64,000 bases of DNA from Solea solea (taxonomy: Eukaryota; Chordata; Actinopteri; Pleuronectiformes; Soleidae): the NCBI RefSeq assembly GCF_958295425.1, contig NC_081147.1, forward strand, positions 5,043,290 to 5,107,289, written 5' to 3'. Under the pieces are notes generated by a model. That model searched no databases, was not told the origin of the DNA, and was given only the letters and a program-made list of their open reading frames with translations. A program made the position numbers and the translations under genes. This document shows positions 1-12,351 of this stretch, in pieces; the first letter of the stretch is position 1, and every line of letters starts with the position of its first letter.

Positions 1-654
1 ATTTATGTGTTATCTAACATATTGACGTTAATAGAAAGGAAAATCATTGTTGCCTGCCAGAGGGCTTTACCTTGATTTTGTGACATCAGCTCCCAAATCT
101 CTTTTGACACAGTGGGAAACTAGGCAAGCCTTGGCTGTGGTTTGCATTCCCCAAATGCTTTCTGTAATTGGCAAATAAATTGTGAAATATTCACCTGATG
201 TCCAAGTTCAGTGATGAATGAGTATATTACCTGTGACAACTGCATACGCTTCTTTTTCTGTGTGAGCGTGAGCAAGAACAATGTAAATAGGAGCGATGGC
301 GATGATACATTCTTGTCATAATCTGACTTTACCTCAGGGTCGTCTTTCTTCTTTCTCCAGATAGGGAAACTCTGTGGAGTTCCTTATCACACAGCCCAAG
401 ATAACAGTGCTCCGGTTCAAAGGAATGATCCTGTCTGTTTGCTGACAAGTGAAGGAGCTCCGATCCACACAGAGGAATCCCTTGCTGTGGGACGGAGAGC
501 AGACAATAGAGACAAAACAGCAAGTATAGAGGAGCTTGACAGATAGAGACAAACATGGGGCAGCAAGTATATAAGTCAATAAATATTCACTGCATCAACT
601 GTACTTAAACCTGCTTCTCATCCCTTCATCTACTCTTATACTCGTATTTCACCA
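1..654. other. Unassigned spacer
   Basis: I see no gene, RNA or named repeat here. Short open frames on the minus strand between 329 and 579 overlap each other in different frames and have no recognisable domain or splice context, so I treat them as chance. Confidence 0.5.
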
Positions 655-1125
655 ATCATAGCATCTCTTTCCACTGCTATGGGGATGACACCCAGCTCTA
701 TGTCTCCACCAGACCCATCTCCCTCTCCCACTGCTTAGAGGAAGTCCAAACCTGGCTACTCTAACTTCCAAACAATACAAATGAGGTCCTACTCATTAGT
801 ACAAAATCCACACTCTTACACTCTGATAATATGTCTCTGACCATAGGTAACTCCACTGTCCCTCCTTCCCCTCAGGTAGAGTCTGGGTTTCATCCTCGAT
901 GGTACACTTTTCTTCACTGCCCACATTAATAACATCACTCGGTCTGCTTACTACCACCTCCGTAATACCAATCGTCTCCGCCCCTCACTCACACCCCACA
1001 GCACTGCCATCCTCGTCCATGCACTGGTGACATCCCGTCTTGATTACTGCAACTCTCTCCTCTTTGGTCTCCTGCACAAATCCCTTGGCAAGCTCCAACA
1101 TGGTCCAAAACTCAAGATCTTATCT
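655..1125 (+). mobile_element. L2-clade LINE fragment, reverse transcriptase remnant
   Basis: Translation of the plus strand gives the C-terminal half of an L2-type reverse transcriptase. The catalytic block reads NHSISFHCYGDDTQLYVST, with the Y-G-D-D codons at 678-689; the family usually has Y-A-D-D, and both aspartates are kept. Downstream, in shifted frames, come a D-G-T-L block, the phrase [18 protein letters not shown] and then [16 protein letters not shown], in the order known for L2 elements. A stop follows the catalytic block near 763-765 and at least one frameshift separates the later pieces. Both ends are truncated and no promoter or tail is visible. It is an inactive fossil. The clade is assigned from remembered family patterns, not from a search. 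Confidence 0.85.
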
Positions 1126-1969
1126 CACAGAAGCACAGGGATGGATTTGAATAGCATAATCAATAGAGACATTTGAAGTATGGATACAGGGGGGTGGAGC
1201 AAAATCCCCTTGCATCTCATGAAATTCCTTTTACAGCATGAAACTCATCACCAACCAGGACCTCCAGCCACAATGCCATGGAATTCTGTCAGAGGTAGAA
1301 AGACTCAAAACTATGCCTGTCACTACTGATTTCAGTTGCATCATCCAAGTGATGCTTTTGAGCTGCTAAAAAACCCCCACCCCCAATAGGCTGTATAATA
1401 TTATACATAGTACTATTCATGATTATAATAACTACGTTGTCTATTGTTACTTTTTAGTAGACTGATACCACATTCAGTATATCTCTTATATCTCTCAGTA
1501 TTGTGCCATTTTGAAACTAAGCGACCATTTTTCTTAGATTGCTATCATTTAAGATTAAAACCAATATAAGGGTAAGAACATTGAGATGATGCAAGTTTAG
1601 ATGATGCAAGCAGCTTAGCTACAACTGCGCATAATTCCCCCGGAAGCATCATGTAATTTACTGCTTTATTATTGCAGTTAATGAAGGGCTCAAAAATCAA
1701 ATTTTGCTGAGGGCCCCATGAAGGCTTGGGCCATTCCAGATTTAAAATGTGCCTCTGTACTCAACTTAATGACAGGAGTCGACAATATGAACCTTTGTCT
1801 ATCACGCAAATACAAACCCCATCACCAGTAAATTTAGAAATTGATGCCTGCAACACACTCAAAAACAGTTGGGTCAGACCCAAGACCCAACAAACCCCAT
1901 AGGGTGTCCTCAAATGTGACTGCTGGACCAAAACAGACTCCAGAAGACTGTGATGTCACACTATTCTAA
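1126..1969. other. Unassigned spacer
   Basis: No coding, RNA or repeat signal recognised. There is a short A-then-C run near 1368-1384 and otherwise A+T-rich sequence. Confidence 0.5.
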
Positions 1970-2275
1970 AGACATCGGTGCCCTACGATATATTTACATT
2001 CTGGTCCTGTCCTCACAATGTAAGAATATGGAGTGAATTAACACTTTATATTTCTGATCATACTGTTAATAATCTTAATTTTCATGAATCTAAATGTTCC
2101 CACAATAAACCCAATTTTCCTGGCCTTTCAGTTTTTAATCAAGCAATACATCTCTTTAATTTCAGAATGCGTAGATAAAACAAAGCTGTTAAGACATACA
2201 ACTTTTGCAAGCTTTGTAAGCCCTCTTGGCTTAGTTCATTGTGTTGCATTCTTGTTCCAATAAATTAAAACAAAA
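1970..2275 (+). mobile_element. L1-like LINE ORF2 C-terminus with 3' end
   Basis: A 66-codon frame (1978-2178) reads FTFWSCPHNVRIWSEL and later KCSHNKPNF. This resembles the C-terminal region of L1-type ORF2, where an F-W-x-C-P block is followed after about 40 residues by H/Y-K-C-K-x-x-N-x-K-P. After the stop, another frame continues with NKAVKTYNFCK, again like L1 C-termini. The segment ends with an AATAAA-containing stretch and an A-rich tract (about 2258-2278), consistent with an L1 3' end. It is severely 5'-truncated. The match is short and from memory; another LINE clade is possible. Confidence 0.55.
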
Positions 2276-3346
2276 AAATAGGTCTACTATGTATTTTTAT
2301 AGTTATTTTGTTTCCTGGCGTCTTGTTAAGCATCATTTTGCTTATTGGACAGTCTGGGGTCTGGGTCTCATGAGGTACAGCCTGCTTCCCCCATGAATGC
2401 TCCTGTGACTCCAGTCGTGAGCGCAGCTGTTATATTTTGAGCTTACCTGCTGATTTGGGCTGTTTGCACTGTTTCAAGATTGTTGTGTAACTATAGTGGA
2501 AATTGTTAAGGTGTTTTTAGTTCCACCTGGATTTAATCTTAGGCCATTGCTTCTTGAAGTACATGCAGTGATAAGAAAACATGTATGACCTTCTCAAGAG
2601 CAGCATGACAAACAAAGGACCTGAATCCCTCAGCTGGAGAAAACATGGGTGTGACTTGATTTTTCAAACAAAGGTCACCGTCACAGTTTGTCGTCACCCG
2701 ATAGGGGGCCTAAACTCTGCTACAAGATGCAGGTGGACATAGGAGAACCAACTATAAGAAAGTAGTCTTGCTAATGTTAACATAGCCATAACAAATCAAA
2801 GAGCAAGTGAAATTGGCAGTTAACAATCACCTACATCAATTGTTGATATGTGATTGTTAGTTTCAATGCCAATTAACTGATTTAACTGCTGCATGGCCTG
2901 ATTGCATCTGCTATTAATATGAATAACAAACCAACCTGATGCACTTAAATAATGTGTGATTGACACAGCTTTGTGTATAAAGTATTGACTGTGATGCTAA
3001 TGATTTAGGAACTAACTTAGAGTTAGCACATCATCAGCCAGGAGCTCATTCAGAGCAACAGACTGATCCATCCACACTTAAATGTATTTTATTTTATATT
3101 AGAAATATGCATCTATATTTGATCCTTCTAACTCTTAAGTATATTAACATTCTTGTTTTTTCATTTTAATGAAATGTATATTTTTTAGTTTATCTTATTT
3201 TTAACCCTCTGGGACCTAACTTGGGGTCCCTGCTATTGAGAACCATTTTTCAAACATCAGATGTCACTGACAACTAGACCAGGTGGGAGTTGGGCTATGT
3301 AAATGGACTATGTAAATGTGATGATACGGTCTCTTGGCTCCCAGAA
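2276..3346. other. Unassigned spacer
   Basis: No gene recognised. An imperfect inverted repeat lies around 2824-2857. At about 3200-3235 the text TTAACCCTCTGGGACC resembles the TTAA-plus-CCC start of piggyBac-type MITEs, but I could not find a matching opposite end. Confidence 0.4.
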
Positions 3347-3476
3347 AGTGTAAATCTTTGAAGCTAAACTTCTCCTTAAACCAGTTTACATTCAAATGGC
3401 CACATCTTCTAAAAATATTTTCAGATTTCCATGTGTAGACATTTTTGAAAAGCTTAGAAATCACACTTTCAAAATC
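3347..3476 (+). repeat. Unnamed interspersed repeat, copy 1
   Basis: This 130-bp segment matches 11501-11634 in the same orientation at roughly 80 percent by eye. Shared blocks include GTAAATCTTTGA, CAACCAGTTT-like text, AGATTTCCATGTG and AAGCTTAGAAA followed by CACACTTTCA. The similarity stops on both sides, so it is not an artefact of low complexity. The family is unknown to me. A minus-strand frame of 99 codons (3264-3563) crosses it but has no recognisable domain. Confidence 0.7.
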
Positions 3477-3862
3477 TGTAAATAACTCAAAACCTGGTAG
3501 ATTAAATGTTTGGTGTCTGAACAGACAGAAATAAAAATACATACAAATAAAAAACAACTGCACAAGTCAAGTTTTGAGTTAAAGGAATAAACTCACAACC
3601 ACTTCTTTTTTTCCCAAAAAGGGAATAAAATAAGTGGCTAAAATGATGGGGACACATTCATTTGTCACACAGTAATTTGTGGCTTCATCCCAGAAGTGAC
3701 AGTTATGGTTTATGGTAGTTTCAGGAAATGGAGCAAGGGAAAAAAGAGGGATGTCCCTTTCTTTGCTTTTTGGTATGGCACATTCTGCTGTAGCAGAGAT
3801 GATAGCCAGACATTAGCAAATTAGTCACTGAAAATGGAGGAGGTGCATGCAGATTAGACTAA

Positions 3863-4300
3863 TGGCACTTTTCTATTATACACTTCTAGCACTACTTGGC
3901 TGTACTCGGTTTGGTATCAGGCACGTTTTCCATTACTTCATAGTACCTCCTCAACATGGACGGGGTCGTCATAGCACGATGCTGTTTTAAGCACGACACA
4001 AACTAATGATATTAATGAACATTTATTTTCGGTGTACTGACTCATTACAATAATTTAATTTAAAAAGATTTGTTCACACAATCAATGGACTGAAATACAA
4101 CTGAACAAGTTGTGTTTTGGCTCATGATCACTAGCTTTCGCAGTGCTGTCACTAAATACACCAGACAAATTTCCTTGCTAAATGTTGGAGATTTTTAAGT
4201 CTTTAATCTGCATTCTGGCATTGTTCGGTTTGATTCTTGTGTCCGACGTCCAGCTCAGGACTCTTCCAGTGCCCCCGCCAATCAGCCACCAGGCACTGGT
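3863..4300 (+). mobile_element. TGGCAC-ended MITE, copy 1 (3' end decayed)
   Basis: The left end starts TGGCACTTTTC at 3863 and continues with TTCTAGCACTACTTGGCT, the same terminal sequence as the copies at 43793 and 54331. Internal text around 4170-4260 (AAATGTTGGAGATTTTTAAG, GGTTTGATTCTTGTGTCCGAC) matches the reverse complement of the internal part of the 43793 copy. It is preceded by TAA. The right terminal repeat is not recognisable and the 4300 boundary is approximate. It encodes no protein and would have depended on a transposase supplied elsewhere. Confidence 0.7.
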
Positions 4301-4970
4301 TACCATATTGGTATTTTGTTTCTTTCACTGGTGAGATCCAGGGTTCAGGCAGAGGCAGCGATCGAAAGTCAGTCTGGAAATAAACGCTTGCGGTCTTGCA
4401 TGAGGGCTAAGAACAATCTGGCAAAGGCGTGAGTGAGGAGCTGGAGTATATAGGGAGGGCTGATAGCAGGAGATGAGGAGCAGCTGTGATCACAGGTGAG
4501 TAGTGTTGGCTTGATGAGACGTGTCTTGGCAGGTGGACTGGGGTGGAGTCAGGTGAGTGGAAAATTGCTGAATGTGGTGGTGAATCTCTTGCTCCTTGGT
4601 ATAATGAGTGTGTGCCCTAATTTGGGTATTTTAATGTTTTTTTTTTCATTTACTTTCCCTGGCTTTAACATCTCCAGGGTGGCATTGCCAAAAAGTAGAT
4701 TATCCTTTAAAGACCTATAGACCCTGCTGATGTCTGTTCAAAGTGTTGTTTTTGTTGACTTATTTTTTACATATTGGCTTGTTATCCACATATAATTGCT
4801 GTTTTGGTAGACATGGTTTGTGCACAGAGCACATGCTAAGTCTTTGAGTCACCTATCTGTCACTCCGGTTGCATGCTAGCAGCACTAGCATCCAAAACTG
4901 CACACACCATTCCCTCTGATGCTGACATACAACTTTTACACGCAAATAAAAAAAAATATCTGACCTTTAG
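4301..4970. other. Unassigned, probably partly repetitive
   Basis: The part at 4330-4530 (GAGGAGCTGGAGTATATAGG, GAGGAGCAGCTGTGATCACA) reads like teleost repeat text I have seen before, but I cannot name the family and no second copy is in the window. The remainder up to 4970 is unremarkable. Confidence 0.35.
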
Positions 4971-5700
4971 GAGGACATCAGAAGGCTCTCCGATGAGCTC
5001 AGGAGTAAAGAAGACCTGCTGTCCAGTTTTATGGATTTGGAAACTGACCAGTTCCAGCAGATGGTCTCCCTGAATGCAGCAAACGACTCCACAGCTGTCT
5101 GGGACCCCTCCCCCTGTCTTCAGCCATCCTCCTGCTCCATTCCCAACAGATTGCCCTCCTGGTCCGAGGTGGTGGTCCGAGGCCGCAAGAGGGACTCTGG
5201 CGGGCCCGCCTCACCTCCTCGCCTAAGCCTATCAAACCACTACATGGCTCTGGTGGCCGACACTCCGGCTCTCCCAGCTACTGAACCTGCCGCTCCAGCT
5301 CGCCCCGACATGGATCCTCTGAAAATAGGCCCCGCAGACACTGCTAAGCTCCAGCCAACGGTGCCAAGCGCCGTTAGCTGCTCCATATCCCGGCCAGTGT
5401 CCTCAGCCTCCCGACAAAGGCTCCTGCGTGAGGCCGTAATCAGACACTCCAGAGGTAACGGTGAGTCCCTCTCCTCCCGGGGCTGACAGCGCTGGCACAC
5501 ACTGGCACTCACCTGTTGCCGCAAGGCAACATCCAGCTGTGACATGCAGCAGCAGTCGCCCCCTCGTCCACTATTCTCCCCAACCACAATCATCATCAGA
5601 GATTCCATAATCCGGAACACACGATTTACAACGCCGCCACACACTGCTTCCCTGGAGCCACAGCAAACTCCCGGGGCTGCTGAGTTCACGCACTCCGTCG
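4971..5700 (+). mobile_element. LINE ORF1 fragment with esterase-like motif
   Basis: An open frame runs from 4971, just after an in-frame TAG, to the stop at 5484-5486; an internal ATG lies at 5031. It begins with a coiled-coil-like stretch (EDIRRLSDELRSKEDLL), followed by a proline-rich segment containing SWSEVVVRGRKR and then RQRLLREAVIRHS. In another frame at about 5585-5620 comes TTIIIRDSIIRNTRF, which matches the start of the SGNH-hydrolase (esterase) domain of LINE ORF1 proteins of the CR1/L2 kind, normally I-I-G-D-S. Here the glycine is arginine, and the domain is cut off soon after. The stretch is clearly more G+C-rich than its surroundings. It is a dead fragment; clade assignment is from memory. 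Confidence 0.75.
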
Positions 5701-8167
5701 GACATATAATCTAATATAAAATGTTACATACAGTGGACACCCCAAAACATGAATGAAGAAGCAATAGGAAGAACAATAATCCTATATTATCTCCCCCTAT
5801 TTGACAAGGTATTATTGATAAAACAAATACTGAGGAAATTGTAGACCTTTACAAAGACCCAACTGATCAGGCAATACCATTGTAACAGTATGTTATTTTG
5901 TGAGTATTTTGGCAGTCTACCAAGCTGTCAAACTGCCCTTTTCCAAACAGCTGACCTGCCACGTCATTTTTACAATTTCAGCACCATTGTGCCTATACTT
6001 GAAGTACTACTGAGTAAATATAGTGGGGAAGGAAAAGGCATTGTAAAACAAGGAGACTCTCAATGCTGGAACTCCACTCTGCCAGTGGCATTTTAGTGGA
6101 AGGGGTTTGAACCTTGCTCATGCTAAAGGATGGGATCCTGGAGAATGGCAGTTTATAATATTGATAGCTGTGTGAGGTAAAACATGTCACTGTTGAAGGT
6201 GGTTGGTGGTTTGTTTCAAATGGCAACCATACAGCTATCTTCAAATATGAGCAACATAAAGAGTCATAAGAGCACCAAAGTCCCCTGTAGTGTAGATAGA
6301 AATTCCTCAAGCACAACAGAAAAAACCCACAAGTGACACACACAAGGGGTTTCCTAAACACTGCTTGTACTGAATGCACAACCAGGCTACAACTTACAAT
6401 TGTTTTTATCACTGATTCAACTGCAGTTATTTTCTATTCATTGATTAGTGTTTCCCAAATCTCAAAATGACAACTTCCTTAGATATTCAGTTTTCTTCTG
6501 TTCTTTATCATGAATGAGCAAATAAATAATACACGTAAATAATACGGAAATATACACCTTTAAAGAAGCTGAAAAATCTGAGAAATCTTTTTTTAAAGAT
6601 GCTATTGTAAGACAGTGAGACCACACCCTGGAGGCAATAGACAAAACGTCATCACTCTGTATATTCTGCTCTTTGATTATCTGTAAATGAATTAATCAAC
6701 TTGGTTCAAACTTCATCAGTTGGGGACAGTCCCACCTCTCTGAAGTGTAAACACTGTCTCATTTGAAGTGTGTAGGTCTGATGTTCTCAGTGCAGGAAGA
6801 AGACAAGTCAAGGTGGCTCAACTGTCATGTGAAAATACCCCATGGTGATCAAAAGGTCCTCAGATGGAAATAGCATTCCTGAGTAAATCACAATGGATAT
6901 GTAAATGTAAAGTGTCTGTATTCTGGTGGGATATCTTGGATATAAGGGACAGAGCTCCCATTCACCGTTGAGTTTGGTCTGCTTAACAGAAGCTCCCACA
7001 CATCAACTGTTTGTCACACAACTTACTGGCTGTATTTTCTACTACTGGACATTTCAATAAACTGGTATGTCAACCCTTCATTTCTAATATTGCCTTGTTG
7101 AGACTTTTGTTCTAAATAGTTAAGAATCTGTTATTGAATATTTATTCAGTCTAGTTATATGGTGAGATTTAACACTCATACCCTCCACCTCTGAGTTGAA
7201 TAGAAAAGATTGAGTATCATGTCCTGTAAACTGTTGAGTTACATTTCTGACCTCTGAATACTTCAACCTAGGCATTAGGGCTAACGCCGGAAAGACAGAA
7301 TACTACTTGGGGAGAGATTGTTACTTGGTAGTAGATATTTCCTCCCCTACACTATTACAATTATCAGTTGATGATTAAAAAAAATATATATTATTTTTAT
7401 TAAGCCCATCCGCTCCACATGACTCTCTGTTTGAGTTGGAGTATGACTGAAAACACAAAGAGCCTTTACAAAACATTTTAGTAGTGAGCTCTACTCCTCG
7501 GATGACTCAATCATTTAGCAGTTTGATGGGATAAACACTTCTTGCCACCAGGTCGGTGCTGCTGCTGTTGTGTACAGACAAAATACTCATTCAGTCGGAT
7601 CTCATAGCATTGCTCAACTGAAAGAAGGACACACCATACAAATAATTTTACATTGCTTCTTTTCACAAAACCCAACAGAGGCAGAATAATGCGCAACAAC
7701 AATGACAATAATGAAGTTATGCACTGCAGCTTTATGTAATGTGTTAATAATTGATTCATCATTGCAGCTGCAAGGTCAGTGGTGATCCGCAGCTCCTCTG
7801 GTTTAAAGGCCAATGTGTCACTTGGCATGTGCAATTTCAGCAGTCGTATAAGATCATTAGAAGTCACATCATGCAACATGGATATAATAACCCTATGTAG
7901 GTATATACATATATAGACTGGACAATAATTACAGTTACTCAGTTGTAGGCAAGAACACAAGATAGTGTAGGAGATAAACCATCATTATCATAAATTTGAT
8001 GGTAAACAACAGGACAATATGATGCAATTCCTCTGCTATTTGCTCTTTTCTTAATGTGGCTGTAGTAGCAGCCAGAAAACCATCATTAAAGCAAAACCTC
8101 TGCTGTCACACATTTCTTCCTTATTGGTATCCCATATTCACACATTCCACTTGTGTTGCCTCAGTAG
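5701..8167. other. Unassigned spacer
   Basis: About 2.5 kb with no recognised gene or repeat. Minus-strand frames of 139 codons (5993-6412) and 149 codons (7511-7960) have no recognisable domain, no supported splice context and cysteine/tyrosine-rich compositions typical of chance frames. Confidence 0.45.
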
Positions 8168-8606
8168 CTATGTGTACACGGATGCAATTAATGGGAATAA
8201 AAGCCTGATCGGAATAAAAAATGTCAATCTGAAAACGCTCGTCTGATACAGCCTATTCGGAAAACAAATGTAATTCCCAACAAGAGGGCTGATATATGCC
8301 GATGATCATTCAGACCGGTGTTCATATAAACAGTCAATCATGACTTCCTGGTTTGGTGCTATCACATCTGAACTGCATAAATGTGAGATATTTGTGTTTT
8401 GTTAGTATTATTCTTTTTTTCCATTCCAAAGAATAATGAGCAGACACATAAGTGGAAGACAAGGGAAATGAGATGGATAGCACACAGCACGGGGACGAGC
8501 AGATACGTGCAGCCTTTGTTTACTACAGACGTGGAAGTGAAGCTTCTTCTTCTGCTCTTACTTCCAGAACAAAACATTTATCATTTATCTATGTAAACAT
8601 AGATAT
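8168..8606. mobile_element. Candidate small nonautonomous DNA element
   Basis: The left end reads CTATGTGTACACGGAT and the right end, in reverse complement, ATCTATGTTTACATAGAT, an imperfect terminal inverted repeat. The inside (GGAATAAAAGCCTGATCGGA) resembles a teleost MITE remembered from other genomes. No target duplication is obvious. The call rests on weak end similarity. Confidence 0.35.
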
Positions 8607-9851
8607 CTGGCGATATGGTATTTATTATTCTATTCTATTCTATATTATTTCATATAGCATTTTTATTAACTGGCCAGAAGTCATATAGGCCATGATTTGT
8701 GCTGGAAAAAAGTGCTGTGTATTGAACTTCTGTATTGCCATTGCCACTCTCTTGCCATTCACATAGTATTATGTGTAAATGGCAAGAGATTCTGAGTGGG
8801 TTATCAAGACTGGAGATGTGCTTTTGAAATACAGATCATTCACCATGAATAAAGCTATTCCTACAGCACATCTTTGCCTATTGTGCTGTGGTTTCTTCCA
8901 AGAACAGCATACATTTATTCATTGTATTAATTCATAAACTATGAAACCATGATGTGTCATCAAATATTTAGTCAACATGTTAGAACAGAAATACTGGCTT
9001 CACTGACAACAGTGCCACTGCCAGTATATTCATAATTAAAATTTTAATTGACAGCCTGCAAATTCTGTTCATGTTTATGTTGTGGAAAAGGAGAGTAAAT
9101 CCTTAGGGGTTGTCTTCATGTGGGATTGGCTCCTCAAACGATCTGGCATCCTCAAAAGGTCTGGGGAGGATGAAGAGGTGGGACAATGATTTTCAATATT
9201 TTTAGATTCTCCCGTTACATTACTCATATAAGGATTTAATCCCTCTGCATGTTAACTTTGGCTCTTAAATTTGGACCTTGACTTGGTTAATTAATAAAAT
9301 CACTTTTCTTATCCATTATTCTTCATGAACTCTTGCTGAAAATAAATAAAATTCTATTTATATGGAGTGAATATGTATTTGGGTACAACTTTGGTATCAC
9401 ACAGGGTTTTACTTGGCTTTGAACAGTTATATACATACAAATATTACCATGACATCTTTATTAACAAGCCATCCTGCCTTTTCTAAGACCATAAAACACT
9501 AATGTCAATTTAGGATGGTGAAGGTTGTAAGTCTTCCCTGATTTAAGATGGGACATCTAGAAGTTATACATGCAAAGACGCCAAGATTGGCAACTCAAAC
9601 CTTGGCTTTCTAGTCCATGCAAGTAAATAACCACCCACAAACTACTTATGAACGCTGTTTGAATGGGTACATAAAAAACTAACTACGTTGCAAAATTACT
9701 GCAATAAACAATCTCAATTTATGTTTAGTCATTGTTTTTGTCTTTTTCATTGGGATTACTTCTTTAGCATGTGGTGCCATTATATCTACCCATTTCTTGT
9801 AGGCATGTTTTTCACTGTAGTCCAAGATCTTTACATTACAGTTTTGCCTTT

Positions 9852-9869
9852 CACACACACACACACACA
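9852..9869. repeat. (CA)n microsatellite
   Basis: Nine uninterrupted CA units. Confidence 0.9.
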
Positions 9870-10930
9870 TTACAATATATGCTGGATCTGTCCCACTCGG
9901 CCCACACAGCCACAAGGAGCATTATAAGGTTCTGTTCCCAAATATGGTATTGTTAGGTAAATAAGAGGAGCCAACTTTCTATTTAAATGCTCTACCTCCT
10001 CATCCCACAGCCAACTGCACTGCACAATTGATTTTCAAGAAAGTAAATTAAGCCTCGTTTCTGGGAATTGTTCTTATTTTTAGCCTGAAATGAAACATAA
10101 TCTTGGCAAGCAAGTTTTGCACTAGAAAATTTAAAAAAAAATGTCTTGATGGGATATAACAGCTTACATTAAGCTTTAATTGCCAGTATTAAGCTACAAC
10201 AATGTCTTGCATGAAATCCCAACTGCTCCTGCTCCTGGTTTGTACTGGTGTGTATTAATTATGTGTTAAATACTGACATAAAATACACCATCAGAGATTG
10301 GTGTGTGTGCAAATTTAAAACATTTGAAGGTATAAATACTTTAGGTCAGCCTAATTAAGTAAAGGAAAACTAATTTCTCCCATGACGGAATTTTTTTTTG
10401 CTTGCACTATAAGTACGACTTTGTCTAGTTTTAAGTCACATTGCACTCTGAAAGTAGCTGCAGATTTACAAACTAGTTGTAAGTACTCCCATTGGCAGAT
10501 ACTTGTTCTTAAAACAAGAAAATGAAAATAAATGTAAGAATATTTGGCTTATTTCTAGTAGGAGTTTGTTTCCAGGGCTTCACTGTCTTTTTTCATTTAA
10601 GGTGCTGTGTGATGTGTGTGTGAGGAAAGTCACTGTGTGGTTTGCTGTGGTTTGTATCACTTGTGGTTGATTTCTTATAAACCTGGCATGTTCTCATGGG
10701 TGTATTGTGTGTGTGTGTGTACCATCTGTGCCTCCACCACTTCAAAGGAGTGCTTGCCTCAGAAGAACCTCAGAGACAAATTAATTATTAAGTCGATTTG
10801 AGGATGTTTGCCATTGAGCGTTTTGTTCTGTTGTGGAGCTGCTTGCTTTTCAGGAAGTGGAGGATATGTTCTTCAATTTGGATCAAAGTTGTCGCCCCTC
10901 TGCTTCCTGCACTCAAACACGCACACATAC

Positions 10931-10950
10931 AGAGAGAGAGAGAGAGAGAG
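10931..10950. repeat. (AG)n microsatellite
   Basis: Ten uninterrupted AG units. Confidence 0.9.
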
Positions 10951-11500
10951 TATGCTTGCCTAACACATTTGTGTGTAACCAGAGGAGACTTTTTAGAACA
11001 AAATGAGACGCAACTAATTACAAATTAAAACAAAATGCCATTTGACCATAAGCTGATGATCAAACCAAGAGTTACAATGGACTTAACTAGGATTCCTTTA
11101 AACATACTCACATTGTATAGCAAATTTCTATTTAAATAAATAAATAAAATAATAATAAATGTATATATATATAGTGCTATGTTAATAGAAGTTCAGACAG
11201 ATTGTTCGCATGCAGAGGCAATTGCTTTAGAAAAGCTCTGCTTCCTCTAAAATAAATAATAATAAAAAAATTAAAATAAAATAAATGGTCAAATATTTAC
11301 TGCCATATATACATTTAATTATTAAAGGTGTGCTAGAACATGACCAACTACTGTATATGACAGCTGTTTATCACAGATTGTCTGAAGCTTCACAGTGATT
11401 CAATAAATGCAGCAAAACTGTCACTTCCAAGGAAGCTCAGCTTCTCTGGGAGCCATGGAACAGTGGGCAGGTGGACACAGGGGAAGCATGTTAGAAGAAG

Positions 11501-11634
11501 CTGTAAATCTTTGAGGCTAAAATTCTCCCTCAACCAGTTTTTTATATTTGAAGAGTCCACATCGTCTTCAAATATTTTAAGATTTCCATGTGATAGACAT
11601 TGTTGGAAAGCTTAGAAACCACACTTTCAGAATC
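11501..11634 (+). repeat. Unnamed interspersed repeat, copy 2
   Basis: Same-orientation partner of 3347-3476. It carries small insertions relative to copy 1, for example extra T residues after CAACCAG and one extra A in ATGTGATAGAC, as expected for independently decayed copies. Confidence 0.7.
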
Positions 11635-11689
11635 GTGTTGCTAGATTTTCCATGGCTGGGCACTATTGATGACTCTGGCATCTGTGTAC

Positions 11690-11775
11690 GTCGTGGACAT
11701 GTCACCAGTCCATCACAGGGCAAACAGATTGAGATGAATAACCATTCACTCTCACATGCACACCAGAAAGAGTCC
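11690..11775 (+). repeat. Fragment of a common teleost interspersed repeat
   Basis: The phrases GGACATGTCACCAGTCCATC, ACAGGGCAAACAG and ATAACCATTCA match GGACAGGCCAC..CCATC, ACAGGGCAAGCA and CAACCATTCA at 24670-24720. The family is frequent in fish genomes; I do not assign a name. Confidence 0.6.
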
Positions 11776-12351
11776 CCAGAAAAAAACTAACTACTATGCC
11801 AACGTGTGGCCCTTGATTCAGTTCATAAATTCAAATTACTATGTAGCACTCAGCCAAATTTCCAGGTGAGGAAAACTTTCATGTCCCTTGTGGCAAATAT
11901 AACTGTTTTAACACAGTAAAGAAAGCAGTGACAATGGACTTTTCCTAACACTACATTGTTCCTAATTTGTTTAGGTGTTTCACATTAACTAGCAGCATCA
12001 TGGCCAACTCTATGTCAAGAGCCTGGATACTGTCCAAGACACAAACCAACCAATTAGACAAACTAACCTTACACTATACTGTATGACCAGCTGCTGATGT
12101 TACTAACTGATCCAGTTAATAGGTACATGAACACATTGACTCAGGTTTTCTCAATTTTATGCAAATAAAAAGGAACACACACAATTCTGAAAACTTGAAT
12201 CTCATGTATCAGCAACATAACTCCATCAGTCTCACTCAGATATCATTAGTTTTGCAAAATCTCTGAACTCAAATTGCATCCTTTAGCACTCATCACCTAA
12301 AAAATGACTGCTCTTCACATTGATTACTAATTAGTCGCATGTTCCATCTGA

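Larger units (their letters stand above)
8607..11500. other. Unassigned spacer with microsatellites
   Basis: No gene recognised. It contains (CA)n at 9852-9869 and (AG)n at 10931-10950. Around 10480-10530 the phrase CATTGGCAGATACTTG followed by TTAAAACAAGAAAA resembles the end of a common fish repeat, but I cannot delimit it. Confidence 0.45.

Noticed and set aside
3200..3216. PiggyBac MITE start (TTAACCC)
   Set aside because: No matching GGGTTAA end could be found within a plausible distance.
5240..5689. 149-codon minus-strand frame
   Set aside because: It is the reverse shadow of the LINE ORF1 on the plus strand.
7511..7960. 149-codon minus-strand gene
   Set aside because: No domain, no promoter or splice context, composition like a chance frame in A+T-rich DNA.
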